Below, piece after piece: positions 18,901 through 27,530 of a stretch of DNA of 64,000 nucleotides; the stretch's first letter is position 1, and the number at the start of each line of letters is the position of its first letter. Position numbers and translations under genes: made by a program. The notes beneath the pieces were generated by a model that ran no database searches, was not told the DNA's origin, and saw only the letters and a program-made list of their open reading frames with translations. Source of the DNA: Flavobacteriales bacterium (lineage in GTDB: Bacteria; Bacteroidota; Bacteroidia; CAIKAF01); contig JAOABX010000001.1 of assembly GCA_026418175.1 (NCBI GenBank), forward strand, positions 132,957-196,956, given 5' to 3'.

Positions 18901-21130
18901 AATTTGTATAGATGGAATCTGTAAGTATTTTCATCAATGAGGAAATTCCAAGTGCAGGCGAAGCAATGAACGCAATGGCTGCCTTGTTGGGTTCAAACAC
19001 AAATTTTTCGCTGATGAGTGGTACATTTTGAAAAATATCGCCTGATAGGCAGGAATTGGCCATAATAATTGGGAGCTTCCCCTGATTATAGTAATTTTGA
19101 GGTTCATCTATGTTTTGATCAAATCCTTGCCCTGAGCCATGTCCAAAGATGGTCATTAAGGTAATTCCTTCTTCATTGATTAATTTTCTTACAGAGTCCG
19201 CTAAAGCTAATTGTAAAGGTTGGGAGCTTTGTTTCAAAATGGTATAAACTTTTCCTCCAAACAAGGAGTCTTCAATGATGGTTTTGAAGCTGTTAAGATA
19301 ACTTGCTAATTGTTGTTGTTCAGCTAGTCCGCCTCCACCTCCCAAGTGTAAAATGTTTTTCATCCATAAAGCAGGCAGATTACTTTCATGGGTTTGTACT
19401 TTGGCCAAATAGTCTAATACTTGTTGATTACTAATAGCAGCTAAGCGTCCTATAGCAATATCTTCACCATCTGGATCAATTAAACGAAATCCATAGAGAT
19501 GATCAACCGGAGGGACACCAATAGGTGGTAGCAGGTTGGCTTGATACTGCGTTGAATAATTTCCGGCATTTGGATTTATGAGTGGATTTCGAAGTCCTTT
19601 TCCGATTAAGAATAAATGTTCAGGCTTCACATTCCAGCTATTCAGAGCCATTTGCAAAAAATTGCGAATAGCAACCGGATGTTTATTTATGCCATATGCA
19701 AATTGATCATACAATTCATCAACATTAATTAGCAAGGTATTGTATCCGGTTTGCTGCCGGTAGTTTTTATAAGCCTGGGCAGAACTCCATAGTGATGAAT
19801 GCGTAATAATGATATAATCAAAGTCGCGAAATTCATGTTGGTAATTAATAAATCGGGCAAATGAGGCAGGAAGGGTATTTACAGGTTTAATTACATTGAT
19901 GTTTTGAACTTGATTTTCGGCTGTGATATAACAAGTTTTTAAGCCTCCACCGTTGGGCACTAATGCCTGGAATCCAGGGCCTCCGGGATATACAGCAATT
20001 TTTCTGCGGTTTGTAATATCGTAAATCCAAACATTGCTACCACCTGAACTAAAATTGCTAATATCTAAACGGGCTTTGGTTTGTGAGGTGGCATCAGGAA
20101 TAAGCATGAACTGGCGATTACGATTGCTTAAATTAAAAGTTTGTGGAAGTCGTAACCGAACGAATGATATCCCTGAACGAACATTCGTAGTGAATGTACT
20201 CATAAATTCAAGCGAGTAGGGGGTAGGTGCAGAGCTAACAAGGCCGGCATTAGCCTGATAAGTAACTTTATATGATTTATATCCATCCAGAATTGTATCC
20301 ATTTGAATGGTACCGCCAAATGTAAGTTGGTGCCGATGTTCAGGGCCTCCCAGGGGATTATTCCCAGTTAATGCATGAATGGTTATTATAGCATTTTCAC
20401 TACTAAAAGTTGTGGTTCTATAATCACTAAAAGGACTTATCCATCCTGGGTTTACAATGCTTGCAGTATTAAATATCTGAGCCCAACCTTCTCCATTATC
20501 GTAATCAGGATTTAGTTTTCCACCTGCATATATCGGACCTTCGTAGTATGATGATGAAAATTCTTGGGTAAGATCAACAAAATAATGGGTGGATGGTGTA
20601 TAACTCCCAAATGCATTATCGGTCTCTAATGTATATCGTAAATTATTTGTTGAATTATTCCAGGTGATAAAGTAATATGAGGTATCAGAAAATAAGCTAC
20701 GGCCTTTGGCAAGATGATGCTGGGTATCGGCATATAGTGAAGAATCAAGCCAGCCGTCATTTCTTCTTCCCATAAATTCAATAAAGTCGGTATTGTTGAA
20801 TACACCATCATTTTCACCTTGTATAAAAATTGGAATTTCTTGCCCCCGCCAAAACATTTGAATGTTTCTTGGATTTACCGTATTAACCGGGAACCCTGCA
20901 TTTAGCAAGGTGTTGTATGAAATACGGTAAATACCATCGCTTCCCACAGCCAATTTAAAATATTGTTGATTATAATTAATCCAATGATTGGCATATTGGG
21001 CATTGAGCGGTGTTGATATTATCAACATGCCAAACACCCAATACAATACATGGATTAACTGATTATGGATTTGGTGTTGGTTCAACTTCTTTTTTCTTTT
21101 TATGAAAATCAACACGTAGTGAAAATACAT
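15998..21130 (-). CDS. porU2: PorU2-like C25 (gingipain-type) sortase of type IX secretion
   Basis: A very large (up to 1710 residues) exported protein with a C25 caspase-like peptidase core at about residues 440-800. The catalytic dyad is His664 in FGHGSGQGF and Cys694 in NSCLSGD (numbered from the ATG at 21130). N-terminal beta-rich domains precede it. CARDB-like and other beta domains follow, and the C-terminus (NYPNPFSTSTRF...ITQFAWDGTDEYGDKLATGVYLYRV) is a FlgD-Ig/sorting-like domain. Standard PorU sortases are about 1100-1300 residues, so this matches the longer PorU2 group. PorU cleaves sorting domains from type IX cargo and attaches the cargo to lipid. The start is uncertain: the ATG overlaps the upstream gene by 68 nt, while a TTG at 21085 preceded by an A/G-rich tract leaves a cleaner signal peptide ending in LNAQ. 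Confidence 0.85.
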   Translation of the reverse strand: MYFHYVLIFIKRKKKLNQHQIHNQLIHVLYWVFGMLIISTPLNAQYANHWINYNQQYFKLAVGSDGIYRISYNTLLNAGFPVNTVNPRNIQMFWRGQEIPIFIQGENDGVFNNTDFIEFMGRRNDGWLDSSLYADTQHHLAKGRSLFSDTSYYFITWNNSTNNLRYTLETDNAFGSYTPSTHYFVDLTQEFSSSYYEGPIYAGGKLNPDYDNGEGWAQIFNTASIVNPGWISPFSDYRTTTFSSENAIITIHALTGNNPLGGPEHRHQLTFGGTIQMDTILDGYKSYKVTYQANAGLVSSAPTPYSLEFMSTFTTNVRSGISFVRLRLPQTFNLSNRNRQFMLIPDATSQTKARLDISNFSSGGSNVWIYDITNRRKIAVYPGGPGFQALVPNGGGLKTCYITAENQVQNINVIKPVNTLPASFARFINYQHEFRDFDYIIITHSSLWSSAQAYKNYRQQTGYNTLLINVDELYDQFAYGINKHPVAIRNFLQMALNSWNVKPEHLFLIGKGLRNPLINPNAGNYSTQYQANLLPPIGVPPVDHLYGFRLIDPDGEDIAIGRLAAISNQQVLDYLAKVQTHESNLPALWMKNILHLGGGGGLAEQQQLASYLNSFKTIIEDSLFGGKVYTILKQSSQPLQLALADSVRKLINEEGITLMTIFGHGSGQGFDQNIDEPQNYYNQGKLPIIMANSCLSGDIFQNVPLISEKFVFEPNKAAIAFIASPALGISSLMKILTDSIYTNLALHDYGNTVGKAIQHAISEVAQGTPPNSILRFTAIEPQIHGDPALRLNTWLKPDIAITPPDVRFIPGVVTSEIDSFEMEIVLHNLGRSVSGPVLLSIRRDFPRQGVADTVYYFTRNGLLYSDTIRFNLPVNIINSFGENIFTITADPFGFVEELSETNNEVIVKLNISSSEIIPIYPFKFQVVPTASLFLKASTGDPFAPLKRYKIQIDTTDLFNSPFLRDTVIQQTGGVVKWKPPFNFTDSTVYFWRTGVDSANTGIYHRWKESSFQYIPGKYGWGQDHFFQFKDNNYVYIDDNRSNRTFEFVPNIKQLRCITYPVLQPGDCCQFNTEFTIDGSVIEEGTGGNPCGFNPGLYVAIIDPITLTPWQTRCNGFNPLNSFGNANDNCACRNRPENYFFYNLSIPSQRAALENLISNIVPNGHYILAYTNHTPPFYNPSFWPNSLITTFENLGADTLRTLVDSAYSRSYIFFTRKGFNQLTQEAVGPSNLLPAELITYLENDWMFGTITSPVIGPASRWGSFHWNSYSIDADPTHDSVSAKIIGIRASGQQDVLFNDIQPSTAMIPDLFNTIDAAVYPYLKLFFFTRDDINLTPRQLGSWHVLYEGVPEAALNPSIQYSFYQDTLQQGEQLRLITAIENIGDYDMDSLWIRYFIIDRNNQLHNFYQKNDSLRVGQILVDTFTISTTNYPGLNSLWIEVNPINTPYYQLEQTHFNNIGQRLFVVGNDKINPILDVTFDGIHIMNGDIVSAKPDILIQLKDENQLLWMDDTSDVELYLKKPNSSTPQRLYFSNPELTFIPATNNQNYCRIEYKPDFTNQDGMYELLIRATDKSGNVSGYGNGSFDYSIQFEIISKPTITNVLNYPNPFSTSTRFVFTLTGSEIPSEFTIQILTISGVVVREITLNELGPIHIGRNITQFAWDGTDEYGDKLATGVYLYRVITKLNEEPLEKKSTSADKYFKNGFGKMYIMR

Positions 21131-22163
21131 GCGATAATCCTACTATTTCATTTCCAAAATTTGCAAGTGTATAATCTACACTAATTCCCCAATATTTAAA
21201 TCCAAGTCCAACAGTTGGCAAAGCAGTTATATTTTTTCCTCCGCTGGGGTCTTTCAGGTATTGAAAACGGCCAACGCCACCACGGATAAAAACCAGGTCA
21301 TGGTATTCAAATTCTACTCCGGCCATTGGGTCAAAACTTACCGGGCCTGCCGGAATTAGTACGTTACGTCGGCCATCGGTAGTCATGGCAATATTTACTT
21401 CAGTTAGAATCCGAAAATTTTTAGGAAGATTAAATTTATGGGAAGTAGCCAAAACAAGGCGTGGTACAGCAATTTCAGTGGAACTGGAAATGATTTCATT
21501 GCCGGTTGCCGTAAAAACTAATCTGAATTTTTCTGTATTGTAACTAAAGTTAGTTATTGTAGAAGTAGCATCACGAAGCATGGCAGCAAATGTCCATCCT
21601 TTTAGTTTGTATTGTAATCCGAAATCAAAACCAAATCCCCAGCCACTTCCAAATTCTCCAATGTGGCGGTAAATGATTTTTACAGAACCTCCGTAATTGA
21701 GTCCAGTGATTTTGGGAATAGTTCGAGCATAGGTTAACATGAAGGCATAATCAGCAGCTGAAAAGCTTTTTACCCGGTCATAATCAACATTTCCATTGGC
21801 ATCAATTAGTTCTAATGTATTCGGAATGTCATCCACACCACTTCGGATGAAGGTAAATGCTCCTGCACTTTTTTCATTGAATTTTACACCAATGCCTCCA
21901 TAATCAAATTTTACAATACCGGCAAAATGCTCATTGTGCATAAATCCAACCTGCACGTCACGCTGCATATTTATCAATCCAGCAGGATTCCAAAATGCAG
22001 AAGTTATATCAGCAGAAGAAGCTGTTACTGCATTCGACATTCCCAATGCCCTTGCGCCTATCCCAATATCCAAAAAGGCATTGGCATATTTATTCACCTG
22101 TGCATTGGCAACTGATATGACAAATAGCCATACAATTATTCCAACAAGGGTTCTGTGTAACAT
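21063..22163 (-). CDS. porV2: PorV/PorV2-like outer-membrane beta-barrel
   Basis: A 366-residue protein with a signal peptide of about 22 residues (ending VANAQ), then the PorV-type N-terminus 'FLDIGIGARALGMSNAVTASSADITSAFWNPAGL', a FadL-related beta-barrel pattern, and alternating strands to the end. PorV shuttles type IX cargo from the translocon to the PorU sortase on the cell surface. The gene overlaps the PorU2-like gene by up to 68 nt, so the two are translated from one message and very probably act together. The C-terminal tail is charged and proline-rich (KKKKEVEPTPNP), unlike a typical aromatic barrel terminus. A strong promoter sits immediately upstream. Confidence 0.85.
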   Translation of the reverse strand: MLHRTLVGIIVWLFVISVANAQVNKYANAFLDIGIGARALGMSNAVTASSADITSAFWNPAGLINMQRDVQVGFMHNEHFAGIVKFDYGGIGVKFNEKSAGAFTFIRSGVDDIPNTLELIDANGNVDYDRVKSFSAADYAFMLTYARTIPKITGLNYGGSVKIIYRHIGEFGSGWGFGFDFGLQYKLKGWTFAAMLRDATSTITNFSYNTEKFRLVFTATGNEIISSSTEIAVPRLVLATSHKFNLPKNFRILTEVNIAMTTDGRRNVLIPAGPVSFDPMAGVEFEYHDLVFIRGGVGRFQYLKDPSGGKNITALPTVGLGFKYWGISVDYTLANFGNEIVGLSHVFSLRVDFHKKKKEVEPTPNP

Positions 22164-22173
22164 ACTATTTTTA

Positions 22174-22204
22174 CAAAGTTAATAAACCATACTGAATTCA
22201 TCAA
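22174..22204 (-). promoter_or_regulatory. Bacteroidota-type promoter of the porV2-porU2 operon
   Basis: On the minus strand TTG (22202-22204), 20 nt, then TAACTTTG (22174-22181). The expected start point is about 22167, only a few bases before the ATG at 22163, implying a very short leader. Confidence 0.75.
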
Positions 22205-22288
22205 GGTTTATTATAGAGACTTATACTGCAGGTTCTTAATGCTTTTAAGTATTTATAAAAGTTTATTCACATTGCTAACAGAATGCTT

Positions 22289-22296
22289 TATCTTTG
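22289..22296 (+). promoter_or_regulatory. Putative -7 box (TATCTTTG) of pssA
   Basis: TATCTTTG ends 9 nt before the pssA ATG at 22306. A TTG at 22272-22274 is only 14 nt upstream of it, short of the usual spacing, so only the -7 element is convincing. Confidence 0.45.
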
Positions 22297-22305
22297 AGGC
22301 CTTTT

Positions 22306-23121
22306 ATGGCTATTTTAAAATATATACCTAATTTTTTGACGTTAGCTAATTTACTGAGTGGATGCACTGGCATTGCCATTGTTTCGATGGGATATTTTCG
22401 GTTAGGGGCTTTGTGTGTTATTTTGTCGGCATTATTAGATTTTTTTGATGGTTTGGCAGCCCGTGCTTTTAAAGCACAATCTGTTATCGGTAAAGATTTA
22501 GATTCGCTGGCTGATGTGGTTTCGTTTGGGGTGTTGCCTTCGTTTATGATTTTCTCCTATTTAAAAGTTATGGATCAGGCTGTGAATATTGATATTAAAT
22601 TCACAAATCAAATCCTGACCTTTCAGCTGATAAATTTGAGTGTATTTGTAATGGCTGGATTCTCGGCGCTTCGGTTAGCCCGTTTTAATCATGACCCGGG
22701 ACAACAAACTTCATTCAAGGGATTACCTACGCCAGCGAATGGATTGTTTTGGGCAGCTATGTTTATGGGTTTGTTTTTTTCTTATAGTGTTTCTAAGTTA
22801 GACTTTCATCAACCGGATGCAAATCAATTGATAGAAGCTATAAATGCTGAGGGACAAATTTTTTTATGGAAAGGGCTTTTTAAAAATAAAATATCACTTA
22901 TTGTAATGACTTTTTTTATGTCGTTGCTTTTAATTGCCCCCTTTCGGCTAATTTCTTTTAAACTTAATCAATGGAATTGGCAAAAAAATAAATTTATCTA
23001 TCTTTTTATTTTTACCTCAGTTATTTTAATTATTTACCTGGGTTTTGAAGCCGCCCCATTTATATTAATTTTGTACATAATATTTTCAATATTAACTTTT
23101 AGAAAATCATTTTTAACATGA
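22306..23121 (+). CDS. pssA: CDP-diacylglycerol-serine O-phosphatidyltransferase
   Basis: A 271-residue integral membrane enzyme that makes phosphatidylserine, the precursor of phosphatidylethanolamine. The CDP-alcohol phosphotransferase signature DxxDGxxARx8GxxxDxxxD is fully present in DFFDGLAARAF...GKDLDSLAD, and 'NLLSGCTGIA' near the N-terminus fits the PssA subfamily. Seven or so hydrophobic segments are visible. The ATG at 22306 is preferred over an in-frame TTG at 22294 because the latter lies within the putative promoter. The gene overlaps purS by 4 nt (ATGA). Confidence 0.93.
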   Translation: MAILKYIPNFLTLANLLSGCTGIAIVSMGYFRLGALCVILSALLDFFDGLAARAFKAQSVIGKDLDSLADVVSFGVLPSFMIFSYLKVMDQAVNIDIKFTNQILTFQLINLSVFVMAGFSALRLARFNHDPGQQTSFKGLPTPANGLFWAAMFMGLFFSYSVSKLDFHQPDANQLIEAINAEGQIFLWKGLFKNKISLIVMTFFMSLLLIAPFRLISFKLNQWNWQKNKFIYLFIFTSVILIIYLGFEAAPFILILYIIFSILTFRKSFLT

Positions 23122-23372
23122 AATTTAAAGCTGAAATAGATGTTATGCCTTTAGAAGCTTTGCTTGATCCGCAGGGAAAAGCGGTAACAGGATCAATGAA
23201 GAACATTGGGTTGCCAGAAATAGAAAATGTACGTATTGGAAAGCATATTACTCTTCTGATCGAAGCATCTGGCGAAGAAGAGGCACGTACTAAGGTCGAT
23301 CAAGCTTGCCAAAAATTATTAGCTAACCCTATAATGGAATATTATTCGTTTAAAATATCGGCAGTAAATTAA
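23118..23372 (+). CDS. purS: Phosphoribosylformylglycinamidine synthase subunit PurS
   Basis: An 84-residue protein matching PurS, the small subunit that bridges PurQ and PurL in the fourth step of purine synthesis. Family marks are KFKAEIDVMPLEALLDPQGKAV near the start, the 'IENVRIGKHI' strand and 'ANPIMEYYSFKI' at the end. It is translationally coupled to pssA by ATGA, an odd metabolic pairing since purL and purQ are not nearby. A strong terminator follows. Confidence 0.93.
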   Translation: MKFKAEIDVMPLEALLDPQGKAVTGSMKNIGLPEIENVRIGKHITLLIEASGEEEARTKVDQACQKLLANPIMEYYSFKISAVN

Positions 23373-23392
23373 TTGTAACAAAATAAAAATTT

Positions 23393-23419
23393 AAAAGCCC
23401 GGAAAAACCGGGCTTTTTT
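23393..23419. terminator. Bidirectional terminator between purS and the choice-of-anchor I gene
   Basis: The stem AAAAGCCCGG / CCGGGCTTTT with a five-A loop is followed by T6 on the plus strand, and flanking A's give T's on the minus strand. It lies between two convergent genes and can serve both. Confidence 0.9.
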
Positions 23420-23438
23420 GTTTAAATATTAAAACTAT

Positions 23439-26400
23439 TTATCTGGCAATCAATATGATTTTAGATAGCAATGATGTGCCTGAATTTATTTGAATTATGT
23501 ATGTTCCTGAGGTTAACGTGGAAACATCCATGCGATACAGTGTGCTTTCATTCCATGAGTAGGTTTGAATGGATTTTCCATCAGTACTCAATAATCGAAT
23601 CATCATAGGTTGATCTAAATCTTCCGGAAATTCTAGCTGAATAAATTCATCAGCAGGAATGGGATAAATTTTCAGCGAAGAAAATAAATCTGACTCTTCA
23701 ACGGAGTTACAGTTTAATATTTCAGCATATACAAAATTAGTGTTAGTACATCCTTCCTGATTAGTTGCTGTTACTGTATAAACTCCTTGTTGGTTAGATG
23801 TTGCATTGATAATAACAAAATTTTGTAGTTGTGAATAGAAATTGTTTGGCCCGATCCATTCATATTCTATACCACCTTCTGCTTGTATGATTAAATTATC
23901 ACCTTCACAAATAGGGGCATTTGTGTATGCAACAACATCGGGTAGTGAATAAATTATTACTTGCGTCGTATCAACATTTGTACAACCATTGGCATCTGTA
24001 ACATTTACAATATACAATCCAGCATTATCAGTGATGGCATTATCTATTATCGGATTTTGTAAACTATTATGATAGCCTTGAGGCCCTGACCAATTGTATG
24101 ATATTCCTCCTGTAGAATACAATTCCAAATCGTCACCCGTACAAATAGGTGAATTATTTTGAGCTACTACAACTGGAATGCTATTTACAGTGATGTTTAT
24201 TGTTGCTGTTGTTGAACAATTATAGATGTTTGAAATATTTACCGTATAATCACCAGCATTATTTAGAGTTGAATTAACAATAATAGGATTCTCCATATTG
24301 TTTACAAATCCATTCGGACCAGACCAAGAATAGAAATCACCCCCACTTGCATTCAAATGAATATTTTCTCCTTCACACACTGGCGAGTTACTGGCAACTG
24401 ATGCTACCGGAGTAGGATTAACCACAATCGAAATTGACTGAGAGGCACTACAATTGTGTGCATTTACCACGCTAACCGTATATATTCCTGAATTATTTAA
24501 TGATGCATTGGAAATAATAGGATTTTGTAAATTACTATTAAATCCTGCAGGACCATACCAGCTATAATTTGTGCCCCCTCCAGCATTTAAATGAATATTA
24601 TCACCTTCGCAAATTGGAGTAGTACCTCCGATTGTTACATTAGGCAATGGATTTACCTGAATAAAATTATTTAATGTAATTGAATTGCTGCCGTAAGCAT
24701 TAGTTACTGTTAAAGTAACATTGTACGTTCCCGGATTATTATAAGTTACCAAAGGATTGGGGTTAAATGAAATGGAGGGTTGCCCACCTGGGAATGACCA
24801 TACCCAGGAAGTAGGATTATATTGACTAGCATCATTAAACTGTATTGTACCCCCTGCACAAATCACTTGATTATTTACATTGAAATTTGCAATTGGATCA
24901 GGTTGGAAATAATGGTTTACCTTATAAACAGATATCGTTGAACTAACCTCATTGGATATAATTACTAACCCGGTATCAATTGGGCTTTGAGTATATGGTA
25001 TATATATTATTCCTTCTGCTCCACGATCACCAAGGGTTGCATTGGTTGTGCTTCGGTTATTAATGTATTGTACAAATTGTGGGTTGGCAGGATTTGTAAT
25101 ATTATATATCATAATTCCACCAATTCGTTCCATCGAAACAAAGGCATATACCGTATCATTGATTGTAGCTAATACAACTCCTTCGGGTTCCGGGCCTTTG
25201 TTGTCACTTCTGTTTTTAATTGTAACACCAGAGTGGTCTGCATTAAAAATAGCTCCATATACAGGATCTGCAAGTGTTATTTGTTCAAAATCATCTCCAC
25301 TATCATATACCAGCGAACCGGTTGTTGCATTCCATATAGAGAATGAGCGTGTACCAAAAACATGTATTTCTTCAAATTTTCCATTGTTATTTGCATCTCC
25401 GGTAGCATTAGTTACTGTTAGTCTGCCGGCATTTAAATTCGGTTTTAATACCTTGGTCATATCGCCAAAAATTGCTGTATCTAAAATATAAGAACTGTTT
25501 CCTAAGCGAATTTCTTCAGAATATGCTGGTGGATAGTCTCTTGCATCTCCTTCATTGGCAGTTACTAAGTACAGTTGTCCTGCAAATTCATAAGATGCAA
25601 TTGCATCGGGCATGTACATGCCTTTGATAGGCCAGTTTGCAATATGTATATTTCCTCCTTGATCGGATATATCTAGGGCATTGCCTGGCAATGAATGGTC
25701 TTTATAACCAAGAGGATAAATGTTGGTGATAGTAGCAGTAGGAATGTCAAGTACAGCAATGGCGTTGTTTTCTTGTAGCGTGATATATGCTTTAGTATTC
25801 GTGGGATCAATCGTAATATATTCCGGCTCAAAGTCTTTAGCTACAGTAGCACTTGGACCATAAATTCTTATACCGGCATTACGAAGACTTGTTATGTTGG
25901 CATTAAATGATGTAAATCCAACTGTGGTAACATTTGCCTGTGTAAGCGTTGTAATTCCGCCAGATATATCAATAATACTTACAGAGCCTTCCGGATCAAC
26001 TGTATAGTTGGCATTGGGTTCACCTTCATTGGCCGTAAGTATTTTTGAATAATCATGGGTAAATGTGAGCATATCAGGCATAGCACCTACCGTTACCTGA
26101 TTCAAATAATTTCCGTTTTGATCCATAAATACAACAAATCCGTTCAGTTGTGGATTATTATTTTCTAAAGCTAATGCTACAATCCCATTATGAGCAATTA
26201 CACTATTTATTTTTCCATAGGCTCCTAGTGGAATAGAGGCAATAGGCGTGATGTTGTATGGATTACTCATATTTAGAATTTCTAATTTATTGGCTACCGA
26301 ATTAGCAATATATAAACGCTGATTGGATGCATCATAGGCAGAAATTTCTGATGAATTTGTTCCGGCTGCACCAACTTGGTAACTATGTATGTGCTGTAAT

Positions 26401-27425
26401 TGAATGGTATTGTTTCCAACAGGTGGTGTGTAATCATCATCTTTTATATAAATAGTACTAACTTTTGTTCCAGAGATAAGAGCATTAAGAGAATCCAACA
26501 ATTCAAAGGCAAAATATTCAGTGCGTTCAGCTAATGCATCGTTTATGATGGGGAATGAAACTTGTGCAATGCTATCTTGTAAACCTGAAAAACTTACAGT
26601 GGTAATATTAGAGGCTGTTACATCTGTACCCATGGTAGCAGTAGTTCCTGATAACCATTTTAATTTTACTTTCACAGGTGAACCACCGGCTGCCGTAAGT
26701 GAGACTCCAACATTTACTGAGCCTACATTTTCGAGCACGGAGTAACTAGCATTTGTTAATGAAACATTTGATGGATTAGGTGCAGCGTAAATTTTAATTA
26801 AATCAAATCGGGATGTACCGGCTGTATTATATGTACTTGTAGAACGAGCCGCCAGATATTGTCCAGCTAAAGGGTCAAAAGCTGATACAATTCGAAAAGC
26901 AGCGTTTGGATTATTGTTTAATCCATTAACAGTTGAAAAATTATAAGTGCGAAAATACCAGGTATCACCTGTCCCTGTTGGCTGAGGTGTAAATGTATAA
27001 GTTTGTGCATCTACCCAAACTGGAACGGGTTGAGTTACATCTAAGGTATATTGTAATACCCAGGTATTTGCTGCGGTGTTACTTAATCGTTGCCAAAATT
27101 CAATTTGAATATCATCTAATCCGGTTGTGTTTACATTAATTTGAATTCCTGCTGTTTTAGGATTGGTGCCTTGTGCCGGATAGTTTGTGGTATTATATCC
27201 AGAATTATCATTTGTATTAGGGTCATTTGAATGGCCGGTTGCAAAGGTAGCTGTGGTGCCACCTACTAAGGCTATTGAACCCGAACCTACAGCAGGCAAT
27301 GTTGTTCCAGTAGAAACATTGTTATCATTTCCGAAATTAAAATTCCAAAAACCTATCGTAGTTTGAGAAATTGCATGGATGTAAGAGAAAATGCTTAATG
27401 CAGTAAGTGAAAGTAATTTTTTCAT
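23439..27425 (-). CDS. Secreted choice-of-anchor I protein with PKD, Ig-like repeats and type IX sorting domain
   Basis: A 1328-residue multidomain protein. A signal peptide (1-21, ending HAISQ) is followed by a jelly-roll-like region (about 25-215) and a Calx-beta-like domain (about 222-330). Next is a choice-of-anchor I beta-propeller-like domain (about 340-840) with 'TANEGEPNANYTVDPEGSVSIID' and 'EGDARDYP' motifs. A PKD domain (about 843-925), four tandem Ig-like repeats (926-1237) and a type A sorting domain (from about 1250, SLKIYPIPADEF) complete it. It should be exported by type IX secretion and fixed to, or released from, the surface. The choice-of-anchor I family is related to phytase/alkaline-phosphatase-like surface proteins, but activity is unproven. 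A TATTTTTG box lies at 27443-27450. Confidence 0.9.
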   Translation of the reverse strand: MKKLLSLTALSIFSYIHAISQTTIGFWNFNFGNDNNVSTGTTLPAVGSGSIALVGGTTATFATGHSNDPNTNDNSGYNTTNYPAQGTNPKTAGIQINVNTTGLDDIQIEFWQRLSNTAANTWVLQYTLDVTQPVPVWVDAQTYTFTPQPTGTGDTWYFRTYNFSTVNGLNNNPNAAFRIVSAFDPLAGQYLAARSTSTYNTAGTSRFDLIKIYAAPNPSNVSLTNASYSVLENVGSVNVGVSLTAAGGSPVKVKLKWLSGTTATMGTDVTASNITTVSFSGLQDSIAQVSFPIINDALAERTEYFAFELLDSLNALISGTKVSTIYIKDDDYTPPVGNNTIQLQHIHSYQVGAAGTNSSEISAYDASNQRLYIANSVANKLEILNMSNPYNITPIASIPLGAYGKINSVIAHNGIVALALENNNPQLNGFVVFMDQNGNYLNQVTVGAMPDMLTFTHDYSKILTANEGEPNANYTVDPEGSVSIIDISGGITTLTQANVTTVGFTSFNANITSLRNAGIRIYGPSATVAKDFEPEYITIDPTNTKAYITLQENNAIAVLDIPTATITNIYPLGYKDHSLPGNALDISDQGGNIHIANWPIKGMYMPDAIASYEFAGQLYLVTANEGDARDYPPAYSEEIRLGNSSYILDTAIFGDMTKVLKPNLNAGRLTVTNATGDANNNGKFEEIHVFGTRSFSIWNATTGSLVYDSGDDFEQITLADPVYGAIFNADHSGVTIKNRSDNKGPEPEGVVLATINDTVYAFVSMERIGGIMIYNITNPANPQFVQYINNRSTTNATLGDRGAEGIIYIPYTQSPIDTGLVIISNEVSSTISVYKVNHYFQPDPIANFNVNNQVICAGGTIQFNDASQYNPTSWVWSFPGGQPSISFNPNPLVTYNNPGTYNVTLTVTNAYGSNSITLNNFIQVNPLPNVTIGGTTPICEGDNIHLNAGGGTNYSWYGPAGFNSNLQNPIISNASLNNSGIYTVSVVNAHNCSASQSISIVVNPTPVASVASNSPVCEGENIHLNASGGDFYSWSGPNGFVNNMENPIIVNSTLNNAGDYTVNISNIYNCSTTATINITVNSIPVVVAQNNSPICTGDDLELYSTGGISYNWSGPQGYHNSLQNPIIDNAITDNAGLYIVNVTDANGCTNVDTTQVIIYSLPDVVAYTNAPICEGDNLIIQAEGGIEYEWIGPNNFYSQLQNFVIINATSNQQGVYTVTATNQEGCTNTNFVYAEILNCNSVEESDLFSSLKIYPIPADEFIQLEFPEDLDQPMMIRLLSTDGKSIQTYSWNESTLYRMDVSTLTSGTYIIQINSGTSLLSKIILIAR
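23715..24650 (-). repeat. Four tandem Ig-like protein repeats of about 78 residues
   Basis: The repeats start at residues 926, 1004, 1082 and 1161 of the encoding protein, with lengths 78, 78, 79 and 77. Each holds P(I/V)C(E/T)G(D/E), a W.GP..(F/Y) segment, (L/M)(E/Q)N..I, a G.Y.V strand and a second Cys near the end, so one disulfide per repeat is likely. The DNA has diverged more than the protein, which argues against very recent duplication. Confidence 0.85.
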
Positions 27426-27530
27426 GAAATGTAGCTTTTGGGCAAAAATATTCTCATTCCGTTAGCTAAAATAAAATGAAATATAAAGCTTATATTAATA
27501 TTACATTAATGGATGTATTTTAACGTGGCG

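Noticed and set aside
23715-24650. Regularly spaced similar blocks that could suggest a repeat array
   Set aside because: They are protein-level Ig-like repeats of about 78 codons inside one open frame; there are no short identical direct repeats or spacers as in CRISPR.
25042-25491. A 149-codon plus-strand frame inside the choice-of-anchor I gene
   Set aside because: It is antisense to a confidently assigned domain and its translation shows no family features.
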